NCBI RefSeq assembly: GCF_900547205.1
Contig: NZ_URFY01000003.1
Location: 112,069-176,068, forward strand
Direction of reading: 5' to 3'
DNA length: 64,000 bases
From: an uncultured Bacteroides sp.
Lineage (GTDB): Bacteria; Bacteroidota; Bacteroidia; Bacteroidales; Bacteroidaceae
Part shown: piece by piece, positions 35,986-42,322 of the stretch
Position numbering within the stretch: position 1 is the first letter of the stretch
Layout: the number at the start of each line of letters is the position of its first letter
Made by a program: the position numbers and the translations under genes
Notes under the pieces: generated by a model
Seen by the model: only the letters and a program-made list of their open reading frames with translations
The model's database searches: none
What the model was told of the DNA's origin: nothing

Positions 35986-37170
35986 ATGTTTACCATTATC
36001 GACTGGACCATATTTACGTTATTAGCACTTTGTGTCTGCTACCTGCTGTTCTATGCAGTAGCTTCCAAATTCTATCGACCCCGAAAGTATTCCGAATCAC
36101 GCCTGCTGCGTCGTTTTCTTGTACTATTCCCCGCGTATAAGGAAGACAGAGTTATAGTATCAACCGTCAGCAGTTTTCTTGAACAAGAATATCCCAAAGA
36201 AAAATACGACATTCTTGTCATCTCCGACGGGATGCAGGCAAGTACCAATGAGACTCTGAGCACCCTCCCCATTCGCTTGCAAATAGCGACATATTCGAAC
36301 AGTTCAAAAGCCAAAGCCTTAACATTGGCAATGGATGTGACAGCAGATGAAACCTATGATGCAGTAGTTATCATGGATGCCGATAATGTGACAACTCCTA
36401 ACTTTCTGGCAGAGATTAACCGTGCTTTCGATTCCGGCCTAAAAGCCGTTCAAGCCCATCGCACCGGAAAAAACATGAATACAGACATCGCCATTCTTGA
36501 TGCCATCAGCGAAGAGATAAACAATGGTTTTTTCCGAAGCGGACACAATGCAGTGGGATTATCAGCCGGACTGGCAGGTTCGGGGATGGCTTTCGATGCC
36601 GAATGGTTTCGTAGCAATGTGAAATATCTACAGACTTCAGGCGAAGACAAAGAACTGGAAGCCTTATTGCTCAAGCAGCGTATTCACACCGAATATTTGG
36701 AGCAACTCCCCGTATATGACGAGAAAACCCAGAAAAAAGAAGGTATTAAGAACCAGCGTAAACGATGGATTGCCGCACAATATGGAGCACTACGGGCTTC
36801 CCTACCCGATTTTCCTAAAGCATTGCTGCAAGGCAATATAGACTACTGTGACAAAATACTTCAATGGATGCTCCCACCCCGCCTGATACAGTTGGCAGGA
36901 GTATTCGGTTTCACTTTCCTCTTTACTGTTATCGGAATAGTGATAAGTTTACAAAGTGGTGAAAATGAATGGGTGATTGGCATAAAATGGTGGATATTGT
37001 CGTTGACGCAAGTCGTTGCAATGATAGTGCCGGTACCCGCGAAATTGCTGAATAGAAAATTAGGAAAAGCCATCCTTCAGGTTCCAACGTTGGCACTTGC
37101 CATGATTGGTAATTTATTCAAATTAAAAGGAGCTAATAAGGAGTTCATCCACACAGAACATCATGGCTGA
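35986..37170 (+). CDS. Membrane family 2 glycosyltransferase (processive-type architecture)
   Basis: A 394-residue GT2 protein with an N-terminal helix (about 5-27), a catalytic domain with FPAYKEDRVIVSTV, the DAD metal motif (VVIMDADN near 128), GSGMAFDAEWF near 200 and the QRKRW motif near 262, then C-terminal helices (about 300-370). QxxRW together with flanking helices resembles cellulose/hyaluronan-synthase-like enzymes, so it may act processively or on lipid-linked sugar. Last gene of block A, 20 nt after its neighbour. Confidence 0.88.
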   Translation: MFTIIDWTIFTLLALCVCYLLFYAVASKFYRPRKYSESRLLRRFLVLFPAYKEDRVIVSTVSSFLEQEYPKEKYDILVISDGMQASTNETLSTLPIRLQIATYSNSSKAKALTLAMDVTADETYDAVVIMDADNVTTPNFLAEINRAFDSGLKAVQAHRTGKNMNTDIAILDAISEEINNGFFRSGHNAVGLSAGLAGSGMAFDAEWFRSNVKYLQTSGEDKELEALLLKQRIHTEYLEQLPVYDEKTQKKEGIKNQRKRWIAAQYGALRASLPDFPKALLQGNIDYCDKILQWMLPPRLIQLAGVFGFTFLFTVIGIVISLQSGENEWVIGIKWWILSLTQVVAMIVPVPAKLLNRKLGKAILQVPTLALAMIGNLFKLKGANKEFIHTEHHG

Positions 37171-37212
37171 GAAAACGAGATTTATAGAGCTCGATAGAAA
37201 GCAAGAAATGTT

Positions 37213-37331
37213 TAGGCACAGATTACACGGATAATGCGGTTTGCTTCACAATGAGACGCATTTATTTGCAAAAGTAAACGACAGCATTGTGAATAGCTAT
37301 AAACCGTGTAATTCCGCGCAATCCGTGCCTA
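37213..37331. repeat. Long imperfect hairpin with GGCACAGATTACACGG-type arms
   Basis: Outer arms TAGGCACAGATTACACGG (37213-37230) and the complement of TAGGCACGGATTGCGCGG (37314-37331) match at 15 of 18 positions; inner arms TTCACAATG (37245-37253) and CATTGTGAA (37285-37293) are perfect. It fills the gap between block A and the amidase gene and may act as a bidirectional terminator or be a miniature mobile element. Confidence 0.7.
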
Positions 37332-37334
37332 GTT

Positions 37335-37805
37335 TTATATTACTGCGAGTTGGGATACGACATCCTCCCACTCATCCTTCACTTCAAAACAAGGACACGC
37401 CTTCACCCACTCTTCCGGTTCAATCTCCCCGTTCTTGTTCAGGTCCGGGCTGAGGTCGCGATGGCCCACGACACGGCAACCGGGAAAAGTATCCAATATC
37501 TGGCGCACCAGTAGCCATAGGTTTTCCCGCTGCGCGGGAGTACGCGTATCGGCGGGACGTCCCTTGCAGTCCAGTCCGCCCTCGTAGCAGATGCCGATGC
37601 TGCTCTGGTTGAAGCCGCTTGCGTGTGCACCGATTCGTTCCAGCGGACGGGTAGCCTTGATGTTGCCGTCCTTGCGGATATAAAAGTGATACCCCGCACC
37701 CTTGAAGCCACGGCGACGGTGGCACACTTCCAAGTCCTCTTCCGTGAAATCCCTGTCCACCCTTGAGGCGGAACAGTGGATTACAATCAGGTCAATCCTT
37801 CTCAT
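37335..37805 (-). CDS. N-acetylmuramoyl-L-alanine amidase (T7-lysozyme-like)
   Basis: A 156-residue Amidase_2 protein, very close to T7 lysozyme (~151). Zinc ligands are H10 (VIHCSAS), H115 (VVGHRDLSP) and C137 (KACPCF); Y39 (GAGYHFYIRKDG) and K135 match the catalytic Tyr and Lys of the phage enzyme. There is no signal peptide, as for phage endolysins that need a holin. The start codon overlaps the stop of a 30-residue membrane-basic peptide (ATGA), suggesting translational coupling. In Bacteroides such amidases accompany HU-like proteins near polysaccharide loci. Whether it lyses cells or remodels peptidoglycan is unknown. Confidence 0.9.
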   Translation of the reverse strand: MRRIDLIVIHCSASRVDRDFTEEDLEVCHRRRGFKGAGYHFYIRKDGNIKATRPLERIGAHASGFNQSSIGICYEGGLDCKGRPADTRTPAQRENLWLLVRQILDTFPGCRVVGHRDLSPDLNKNGEIEPEEWVKACPCFEVKDEWEDVVSQLAVI

Positions 37806-37894
37806 CGACCGGTCCTTTCATTCTTTCTACCTTTTCTCTTTCTGCGAAAGAAATACAGTACTTGCAACACAATGTCTAAGATTTTGTCAATCAT
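37802..37894 (-). CDS. 30-residue membrane-basic peptide coupled to amidase
   Basis: MIDKILDIVLQVLYFF forms a short amphipathic or membrane stretch followed by a strongly basic tail (RRKRKGRKNERTGR). Its stop codon overlaps the amidase ATG (sequence ATGA), which supports real translation. It occupies the place where a tiny peptide known as smalltalk is annotated in related gene sets between the HU-like and amidase genes, but the sequence does not look like the usual smalltalk consensus as I recall it. A holin-like or antiholin role for the adjacent endolysin-like amidase is one hypothesis; none is proven. Confidence 0.55.
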   Translation of the reverse strand: MIDKILDIVLQVLYFFRRKRKGRKNERTGR

Positions 37895-38049
37895 TGTTTC
37901 TTCGTTTTTTTAATGAATTAATAGTTGTTTGGAGAAGAAAGCCGTGCACTGGCTTTCTGTAGAGAAATTACTAAAAGTAGCTGCTGTCAGCTCGGTTCAA
38001 GCTGACGTAAGTTCGGCAACAGAGCACGAACTCGCGTCAGGCAGCAAGG
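37895..38049. other. Gap between the peptide gene and the HU-like gene
   Basis: Contains GC-rich inverted stretches: GCTGTCAGCTCGG (37983) is followed by CAAGCTGACG (38000). This may form a stem after the HU-like gene on the minus strand. No open frame of note. Confidence 0.35.
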
Positions 38050-38574
38050 CTAGGCTGCCGGATCCGGAGTCTCACCGCCGCCACCGCCGCCCTCCCCCTT
38101 GCCGGAGTCGTCGGAGCCTCCGCCACCGCCTCCCGAACCCGATTTGGCGTCGGAGACAAGCTCGAACATGACATTGTTCTCCCCGCCACGGGTGGTTGCC
38201 GTGCTGTCGTTGGCAAGACGCAGGGTGTTGTCTACCTTGAAACGGAGGTTGACGCGTGAGATACTCTTCACCGTGCAGTCCTTTTCCAATTCCACTCCGG
38301 GACAGGTCAGGGTGGTGAAGAAAATACCCAGTCCGTCCACCTTCACCTTGTTTCCCGCGACGAGGACTTTCTTCATCGCACGAATGAAGGAGCGCATGAC
38401 GTGCGACACGTCTTCCACCGACAACGCACCGATGGATTCGATTTCGCGCGCCAATGTCTCGATGGAATACATCTTGGCGTCGCCCGACTTGATTTTTAGA
38501 GAGAATACCATCGGCGAGTTTTCATCACCGATTCGTTTTCTGCGCTGATAGCGCACTACTGAAACTGTTGCCAT
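38050..38574 (-). CDS. HU-like DNA-binding protein with Gly-rich tail
   Basis: A 174-residue member of the Bacteroides HU-like group. Residues ~25-130 form the HU fold (SIETLAREIESIGALSVEDV, VMRSFIRAMKKVLVAGNKVK, VDGLGIFFTTL). The C-terminal ~30 residues are low-complexity Gly/Ser/Asp with two runs of six Gly, ending ETPDPAA; this part may be disordered. Proteins of this kind recur with amidase and DUF4248 genes beside polysaccharide loci. It could act as an architectural protein at the repeat arrays nearby: six 10-bp-phased repeats lie 83-142 bp upstream of its start. Confidence 0.85.
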   Translation of the reverse strand: MATVSVVRYQRRKRIGDENSPMVFSLKIKSGDAKMYSIETLAREIESIGALSVEDVSHVMRSFIRAMKKVLVAGNKVKVDGLGIFFTTLTCPGVELEKDCTVKSISRVNLRFKVDNTLRLANDSTATTRGGENNVMFELVSDAKSGSGGGGGGSDDSGKGEGGGGGGETPDPAA

Positions 38575-38656
38575 ACACTAAATTTGTTTCTACGAGAGCG
38601 AGGACATTCTCCCTCTCTGATTGTGAAACAAAAATACGGCAAAAAGCGGCGGCACT

Positions 38657-38716
38657 CCGGGTTATGCCGGATTACGCCGGATTATGGCTGGTTAAGTCGG
38701 GTTATACCGGACTAGG
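38657..38716. repeat. Six 10-bp-phased direct repeats
   Basis: Units of the form CCGGRTTAyg follow one another at exact 10-bp steps (38657, 38667, 38677, 38687, 38697, 38707): CCGGGTTATG, CCGGATTACG, CCGGATTATG, GCTGGTTAAG, TCGGGTTATA, CCGGACTAGG. This is about one helical turn per unit, in the upstream region of the HU-like gene. Confidence 0.7.
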
Positions 38717-38738
38717 TGGGGATGGGGTCGCGTTAAGT

Positions 38739-38852
38739 CTAGTATACATCACTGCTAATGGTACGTCCTTTCTCTTCATCCGCTTCACTTTCATCCATCA
38801 TGGCATCAAGTTCAGTCATTGTATAAGGTGCAAATGTTTCTTCGGAATCCAT
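38739..38852 (-). pseudogene. Antitoxin-like short ORF, possibly a remnant
   Basis: A 37-residue frame starting MDSEETFAPYTMTELDAMM and continuing with DESEADEEKGRTISSDVY. The opening FAPYTMTELDAM and the EADxxxGRTIS pattern resemble N-termini of small type II antitoxins of Bacteroides, which are usually 60-90 residues with a partner toxin. No toxin frame follows, so this is more likely a truncated remnant than a working module. A purine-rich stretch (AAGGAAGGAGAAGG) precedes the start. Confidence 0.35.
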
Positions 38853-38960
38853 AAACCTTCTCCTTCCTTTCTTTGTCAACACCACCCAGATTCCCCCTCA
38901 AAAGCTTGCACACCCCAGTAAAAAAGCGTAACTTTATGCCATTAATAAACACATCGTGCA

Positions 38961-39218
38961 ATGAAAGCAAATACCACCCATCTCCCCGTGCAAGAAGACG
39001 AAAAAACATTCCAATACCGCAGCTACGGCAAAGGCGAACTAGCCCTGCTCTACCTCCCCGACATACTCCAACAAAGCGCCGTTGACAAATTCAACGAATG
39101 GATAGCCGCCGCCCCGGGACTCACCGAGCGACTGACCGCCACCGGCTGGAACCCCCGATGCAGACGACTCACCCCCGCACAAGTACGGCTCATCGTAGCG
39201 GTGCTGGAGGAACCGTAA
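38961..39218 (+). CDS. DUF4248 family protein
   Basis: An 85-residue protein matching DUF4248: FQYRSYGKGELALLYLPDI, then FNEWIAAAPGLTERL and a C-terminal LTPAQVRLIVAVLEEP. The family is small, soluble, of unknown function, and commonly found near HU-like and primase-like genes in Bacteroides. Here it is the only plus-strand gene between the HU-like gene and the primase-helicase gene, and it converges on the latter across a perfect palindrome (39220-39245). The YRSYGKxELA and PxQVxxI elements are the diagnostic ones. Confidence 0.85.
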   Translation: MKANTTHLPVQEDEKTFQYRSYGKGELALLYLPDILQQSAVDKFNEWIAAAPGLTERLTATGWNPRCRRLTPAQVRLIVAVLEEP

Positions 39219-39219
39219 C

Positions 39220-39259
39220 TTTAGTGATTAACGTTAATCACTAAACGTTAATCACTAAA
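39220..39259. repeat. Perfect 26-bp palindrome plus third copy of its arm
   Basis: TTTAGTGATTA ACGTTAATCACTAAA (39220-39245) is self-complementary over 26 bp. CGTTAATCACTAAA is then repeated at 39246-39259, where it encodes the last codons and stop of the primase-helicase gene. It lies between two converging genes and could be a bidirectional terminator, a protein-binding site or a recombination scar. Confidence 0.75.
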
Positions 39260-41050
39260 AAGCCCCTCCTTCTCCGGCAACCAGCAAGTATCATCAAACA
39301 CCGTCCCCCGCACCCGCTCATCCACCGGCACAGCCGGATCGTGCGACTCCTCGCAAGGCAGATACCGTCCGCCCACAGGGTCGTAGACAAACGTAGCCAC
39401 ACCGCCCACGCCCAAGTGCTTGAATTTCACCTTATCCACGTGCACACGAGTGACGCCCACCTCCTTGTCGCGTTCCACCACGATACCATAATCGGCTTTG
39501 TTGTAAAAGTCGGCCGACCCGTTGATGTCGTACATTTCCGGTCGCGGAGTAAAGTTCGTCAGCGGGTTGCGGTTCATCTTGCGCGGATGGGCGATGAGCA
39601 CCAGCAGGCAATTGTGCTGCGTGGCAAACTCGGTGAACTTATTCAACAGATTCGAGAGATACTGCGTCTCCGTCTGCCCCGGCAGCGGGTTGTGGTCGAA
39701 GCGGTTGAGCGGGTCGAGCACGAGGATGCGGCAGCCGCGGCGGACAACGAGTTCGCGGGCTTTGGCGAGCACCCTTTCGGGCGTGGCGTTGCCCTTGAGC
39801 GAGATGTGGCTCACGTTTTCGGCAAGAAAATCCTCCGAGCGAGCCAGCAGCGCTTCCGTCATGCCGCAACTGTTCTGGAAACGGCGTCCGGTCAGTTTCT
39901 CTATCAGCTTGCGGAGGTGGTAGACGATGGGGACGTTTTCGGGGCTGAAGAAGGCGATTTTCCACTGATGACGCAGGCAGAGCCGCAGCACCAGCTCGTC
40001 AATCCATTCCGATTTTCCCGCTCCGGGCGTACCGGTGCAGACCACCATTCGGCCGCGCTCGTAGGTGCAGATTTTATCCATCTCCTCCCAGCCCGTTTCG
40101 GCTCCGGGACCGAAGCCGTTGTCGAACAAGGCGCGCAGTTCGCTATGCAGGTCGGCAGCGGTAAAGATGCCTTCGAGCGGCACTTCGGCGGCTTGGTTGA
40201 TGGCAATGCGCAGGCTGTCGATGCCGTAGCGGACGAGGTGTTCGTTGGCATCCTTGCACTCCGGTCCGTAGGTGACGATGCGGCAGCGTTCGGCTCCCAG
40301 ACGGTTGACCAGCTCATCGCGCAGGCGGATTCCGGCGGAGTCGGCGTCGACGGCGATGATGATTTCCTTCAGGTCCTCGAAGTGCGTCTCCATAAAGCGG
40401 TCGAGCCAGGAGAGGTTGGCGTTGGCGCCGGCGGGCACGGAGATGACGCTTTTGAATCCTGCGGCAAGAGAGGAAGCGGCGTCCAGTTCGCCTTCGTGGA
40501 TGATGCAGGAGGTCTGTCCCAGCACGGAGTCGATGTTGTAGGGAATCAGTTCGGCCCCCTGAACCATCTTGAAGTGCTTGGCGCCGCTGCGGAATTTGGT
40601 GTTTATCAGCTTGCCGTTCTCGAAGTAATTGAAGCAGACGCAGCGCTCCTTGGCGGAAGATTGGGGCATGAATTCCTCCTGCTCGGTGATGCTCAGCGCG
40701 GCTATGACGGACTGGGGGATGCAGCGGGTTTCGACGAGCCAGCGTTCGGTGGCTTCGGAAAGGGTGGTTTTGGAGGGGTCGAACACGGGGCGGTGGAAGT
40801 GCTGCGGGACGGCGGCGGCACGACGCTGGCGGGCGGCTTGACGGGCGGCTCGCTCACGCTCTTCGGCATCGTCGGGCACGTAGAAGTCGGCGCCGCAATG
40901 GTAGCAGTGGCAGTGGCCCGTGTCGATGTTGACACGCAGCGAACGGTCGCGCTTGTTGCGACGGGTGGGACGGCATTTTTCACAAATTGTTTTCATCACT
41001 CCACTCGATTTTCCGTGGATGTCGACATCGTAGGTAGCAAAATTTCTCAT
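39248..41050 (-). CDS. Toprim primase-helicase (phage gp4-like)
   Basis: A 600-residue bifunctional replication protein. From the chosen Met at 41050 it has a zinc-ribbon (CEKCRPTRR and CHCYHCGADF, about 22-55), a Toprim domain (HEGELDAASSLAAGFKSVIS; IIAVDADSAGI, about 190-260) and a RecA-like helicase domain with Walker A CTGTPGAGKSEW near 340 and Walker B RILVLDPLNRFDH near 455. This is the architecture of T7 gp4-like enzymes of phages and plasmids. It lies among HU-like, DUF4248 and DnaD-like genes, and its promoter region carries five 22-bp repeats. Its presence in the middle of a polysaccharide locus suggests a mobile-element origin. Confidence 0.88.
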   Translation of the reverse strand: MRNFATYDVDIHGKSSGVMKTICEKCRPTRRNKRDRSLRVNIDTGHCHCYHCGADFYVPDDAEERERAARQAARQRRAAAVPQHFHRPVFDPSKTTLSEATERWLVETRCIPQSVIAALSITEQEEFMPQSSAKERCVCFNYFENGKLINTKFRSGAKHFKMVQGAELIPYNIDSVLGQTSCIIHEGELDAASSLAAGFKSVISVPAGANANLSWLDRFMETHFEDLKEIIIAVDADSAGIRLRDELVNRLGAERCRIVTYGPECKDANEHLVRYGIDSLRIAINQAAEVPLEGIFTAADLHSELRALFDNGFGPGAETGWEEMDKICTYERGRMVVCTGTPGAGKSEWIDELVLRLCLRHQWKIAFFSPENVPIVYHLRKLIEKLTGRRFQNSCGMTEALLARSEDFLAENVSHISLKGNATPERVLAKARELVVRRGCRILVLDPLNRFDHNPLPGQTETQYLSNLLNKFTEFATQHNCLLVLIAHPRKMNRNPLTNFTPRPEMYDINGSADFYNKADYGIVVERDKEVGVTRVHVDKVKFKHLGVGGVATFVYDPVGGRYLPCEESHDPAVPVDERVRGTVFDDTCWLPEKEGLFSD

Positions 41051-41236
41051 AATTTTTTTTGTTGTTTTTGATTGTTCTTTTTCTGAAATGCGGGCTATCG
41101 GCACGATAGCTGCGGAGACGGGTCAGCCAAGCCGTGGGGACAAGGTGGGCAAACCGCAGGTTAGAGGCTGACAAACCGTGGGGACAGGGCACACAAACCG
41201 CAGGCTGAAGGCCGCAAAACCGCAGCCTGAAGGCAG
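41038..41236. other. Iteron-like origin candidate: 22-bp repeats plus AT-rich tract
   Basis: Five near-identical direct repeats of 21-22 bp (see the repeat entry) sit beside an AT-rich tract at about 41038-41090 that contains runs such as AATTTTTTTTGTTG. The whole lies between a DnaD/DUF4373-type gene and the primase-helicase gene. Repeats next to an AT-rich unwinding tract are the usual architecture of iteron-type replication origins. This is inference from layout. Confidence 0.4.
41128..41236. repeat. Five tandem 22-bp direct repeats
   Basis: Units start at 41128, 41150, 41172, 41194 and 41215; four are 22 bp and one is 21 bp. All begin CAA(A/G/AA)CCG. Units 1 and 3 continue CCGTGGGGACA, while units 2, 4 and 5 continue CCGCAG with a GGC near the end. 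The 22-bp step is two helical turns. No spacer-like unique sequence is present, so it is not a CRISPR array. Confidence 0.85.
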
Positions 41237-41271
41237 ACGGGCACGGGACTGCGGGCAAAAATCGGGCCGCA

Positions 41272-42150
41272 TCAATGCTCCCACTTCTTCCTCACATCGT
41301 CCCACACTGCCGAAGCATCGGGCCTCGGCGGTGCGTCGGCGGGGATGACGTGGCCCATGTATATTCGCTTTCCGCCCACTCTTTCTTCAAATCGATAGGC
41401 ATACTGTCCGTTTCGTCCGTCCACCTCCTTCTTCAAAGCAGCACGGATTTTTCTGTTTGTAATCGATCCACTACACACAAAATTAGAGAAATACGACTTC
41501 ACTTCACCCAAAGTTATCATCCTTTCCTCCCTGCCATGAAGGCGAATATGATCTTTGAAAAGCTGCAAGATGCGCCTCTGATTCTGGATGAAAAGTGCTC
41601 CCATGCCCGAATGCGTTCCGACCTGACACATAAAATCCTGACTTGCCGCCATCTCGTCCACCAACGCTTCCCAACCCGGATAAGGCTGAACAGGAATCTG
41701 CCCGTCTATCTTATTGACGTCGACGACGGTTAATTTATTCTCTTCTGTTCTGTTCTCTTCTGTTTCACCCGCGTGTATAGCGTTGTCACCCTTGTCAATC
41801 AGCACGTTATCCTTACTTTTAACATTTGGTTTAACACTCATTTGGCGTCCTTTCTCAATATAAATCGCCATCCGTTTCATCAACCCCGGCGAGTAAAAGC
41901 GTTCTCCCTCCACGACGAAAAGGCCGAAATTTTTCACGATACGCATCAAAAAATCGACGTGTACCCTCGACCGATATGCCAACGAACGGAGCAAACTGAA
42001 CGAGGAATATAAATCCTCTTGTTTCCTCAATGCTTCGATGAGCATCCAATAAGCGCCGTATCCCTTCAACCCTTCCTGCTCTATCAATACCATTATTCTT
42101 TCATCGTTGGAAGCAGAAGCATCATGCTTAAAAAAATTGTCATTCTTCAT
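41272..42150 (-). CDS. DUF4373 / Lin1244-type DnaD-like protein
   Basis: A 292-residue protein with the N-terminal Lin1244/Lin1753-type domain (FKHDASASNDERIMVLIEQ, GYGAYWMLIEALR, residues ~7-100), found in phage and plasmid replication proteins. A polar linker with the repeated TEENRTEENK motif follows (~130-140), then a C-terminal region (QNQRRILQLFKDHIRLHGRE, KSYFSNFV) that may contact DNA. It probably acts as a replication initiator or helicase loader for the adjacent primase-helicase (222 nt to its start). It is divergent from the XRE-like gene, sharing a strongly palindromic intergenic region. Confidence 0.8.
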   Translation of the reverse strand: MKNDNFFKHDASASNDERIMVLIEQEGLKGYGAYWMLIEALRKQEDLYSSFSLLRSLAYRSRVHVDFLMRIVKNFGLFVVEGERFYSPGLMKRMAIYIEKGRQMSVKPNVKSKDNVLIDKGDNAIHAGETEENRTEENKLTVVDVNKIDGQIPVQPYPGWEALVDEMAASQDFMCQVGTHSGMGALFIQNQRRILQLFKDHIRLHGREERMITLGEVKSYFSNFVCSGSITNRKIRAALKKEVDGRNGQYAYRFEERVGGKRIYMGHVIPADAPPRPDASAVWDDVRKKWEH

Positions 42151-42215
42151 TTTTCTATTATTTCTAAAAATTATTTAGCAACTTTTCCACTCTTAGAGCG
42201 GTTTAACTTAGTGAG

Positions 42216-42295
42216 TGCAAAGGTCTTCCAAAAATCCGATATACATTTATTCTTTAATGAATAAAGGAATGCAATATATTTGAAAGACCTTTGCA
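42216..42295. promoter_or_regulatory. 80-bp nested palindrome in the divergent promoter region
   Basis: Outer 15-bp arms TGCAAAGGTCTTCCA (42216-42230) and TGAAAGACCTTTGCA (42281-42295) pair at 14 of 15 positions. An inner perfect 7-bp pair (TTTATTC 42246-42252, GAATAAA 42259-42265) shares exactly the same centre. A TATATTTG box (42275-42282) points toward the XRE-like gene. It is a paired operator or, less likely, an invertible promoter. Confidence 0.7.
42275..42282 (+). promoter_or_regulatory. -7 box for the XRE-like gene
   Basis: TATATTTG fits TAnnTTTG; its last two bases fall in the right outer arm of the palindrome. The leader to the ATG at 42323 is about 40 nt. Confidence 0.5.
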
Positions 42296-42322
42296 ATCAG
42301 AATATTAAACACCTAAAAAAAG

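Noticed and set aside
38568..38921. 117-codon plus-strand frame upstream of DUF4248
   Set aside because: Crosses the phased repeats and the opposite-strand short ORF; composition unlike a protein.
39341..41071. 576-codon open frame on the plus strand opposite the primase-helicase gene
   Set aside because: It mirrors a GC-rich gene with strong domain evidence; its translation (rich in V, G, D, H, F) has no recognisable family and is typical of an antisense shadow.
41128..41236. CRISPR array
   Set aside because: The 22-bp units abut directly with no unique spacers, and no cas genes are present.
40980..41258. 92-codon minus-strand frame through the 22-bp repeats
   Set aside because: Composition follows the DNA repeats and it overlaps the start of the primase gene; no promoter or family support.
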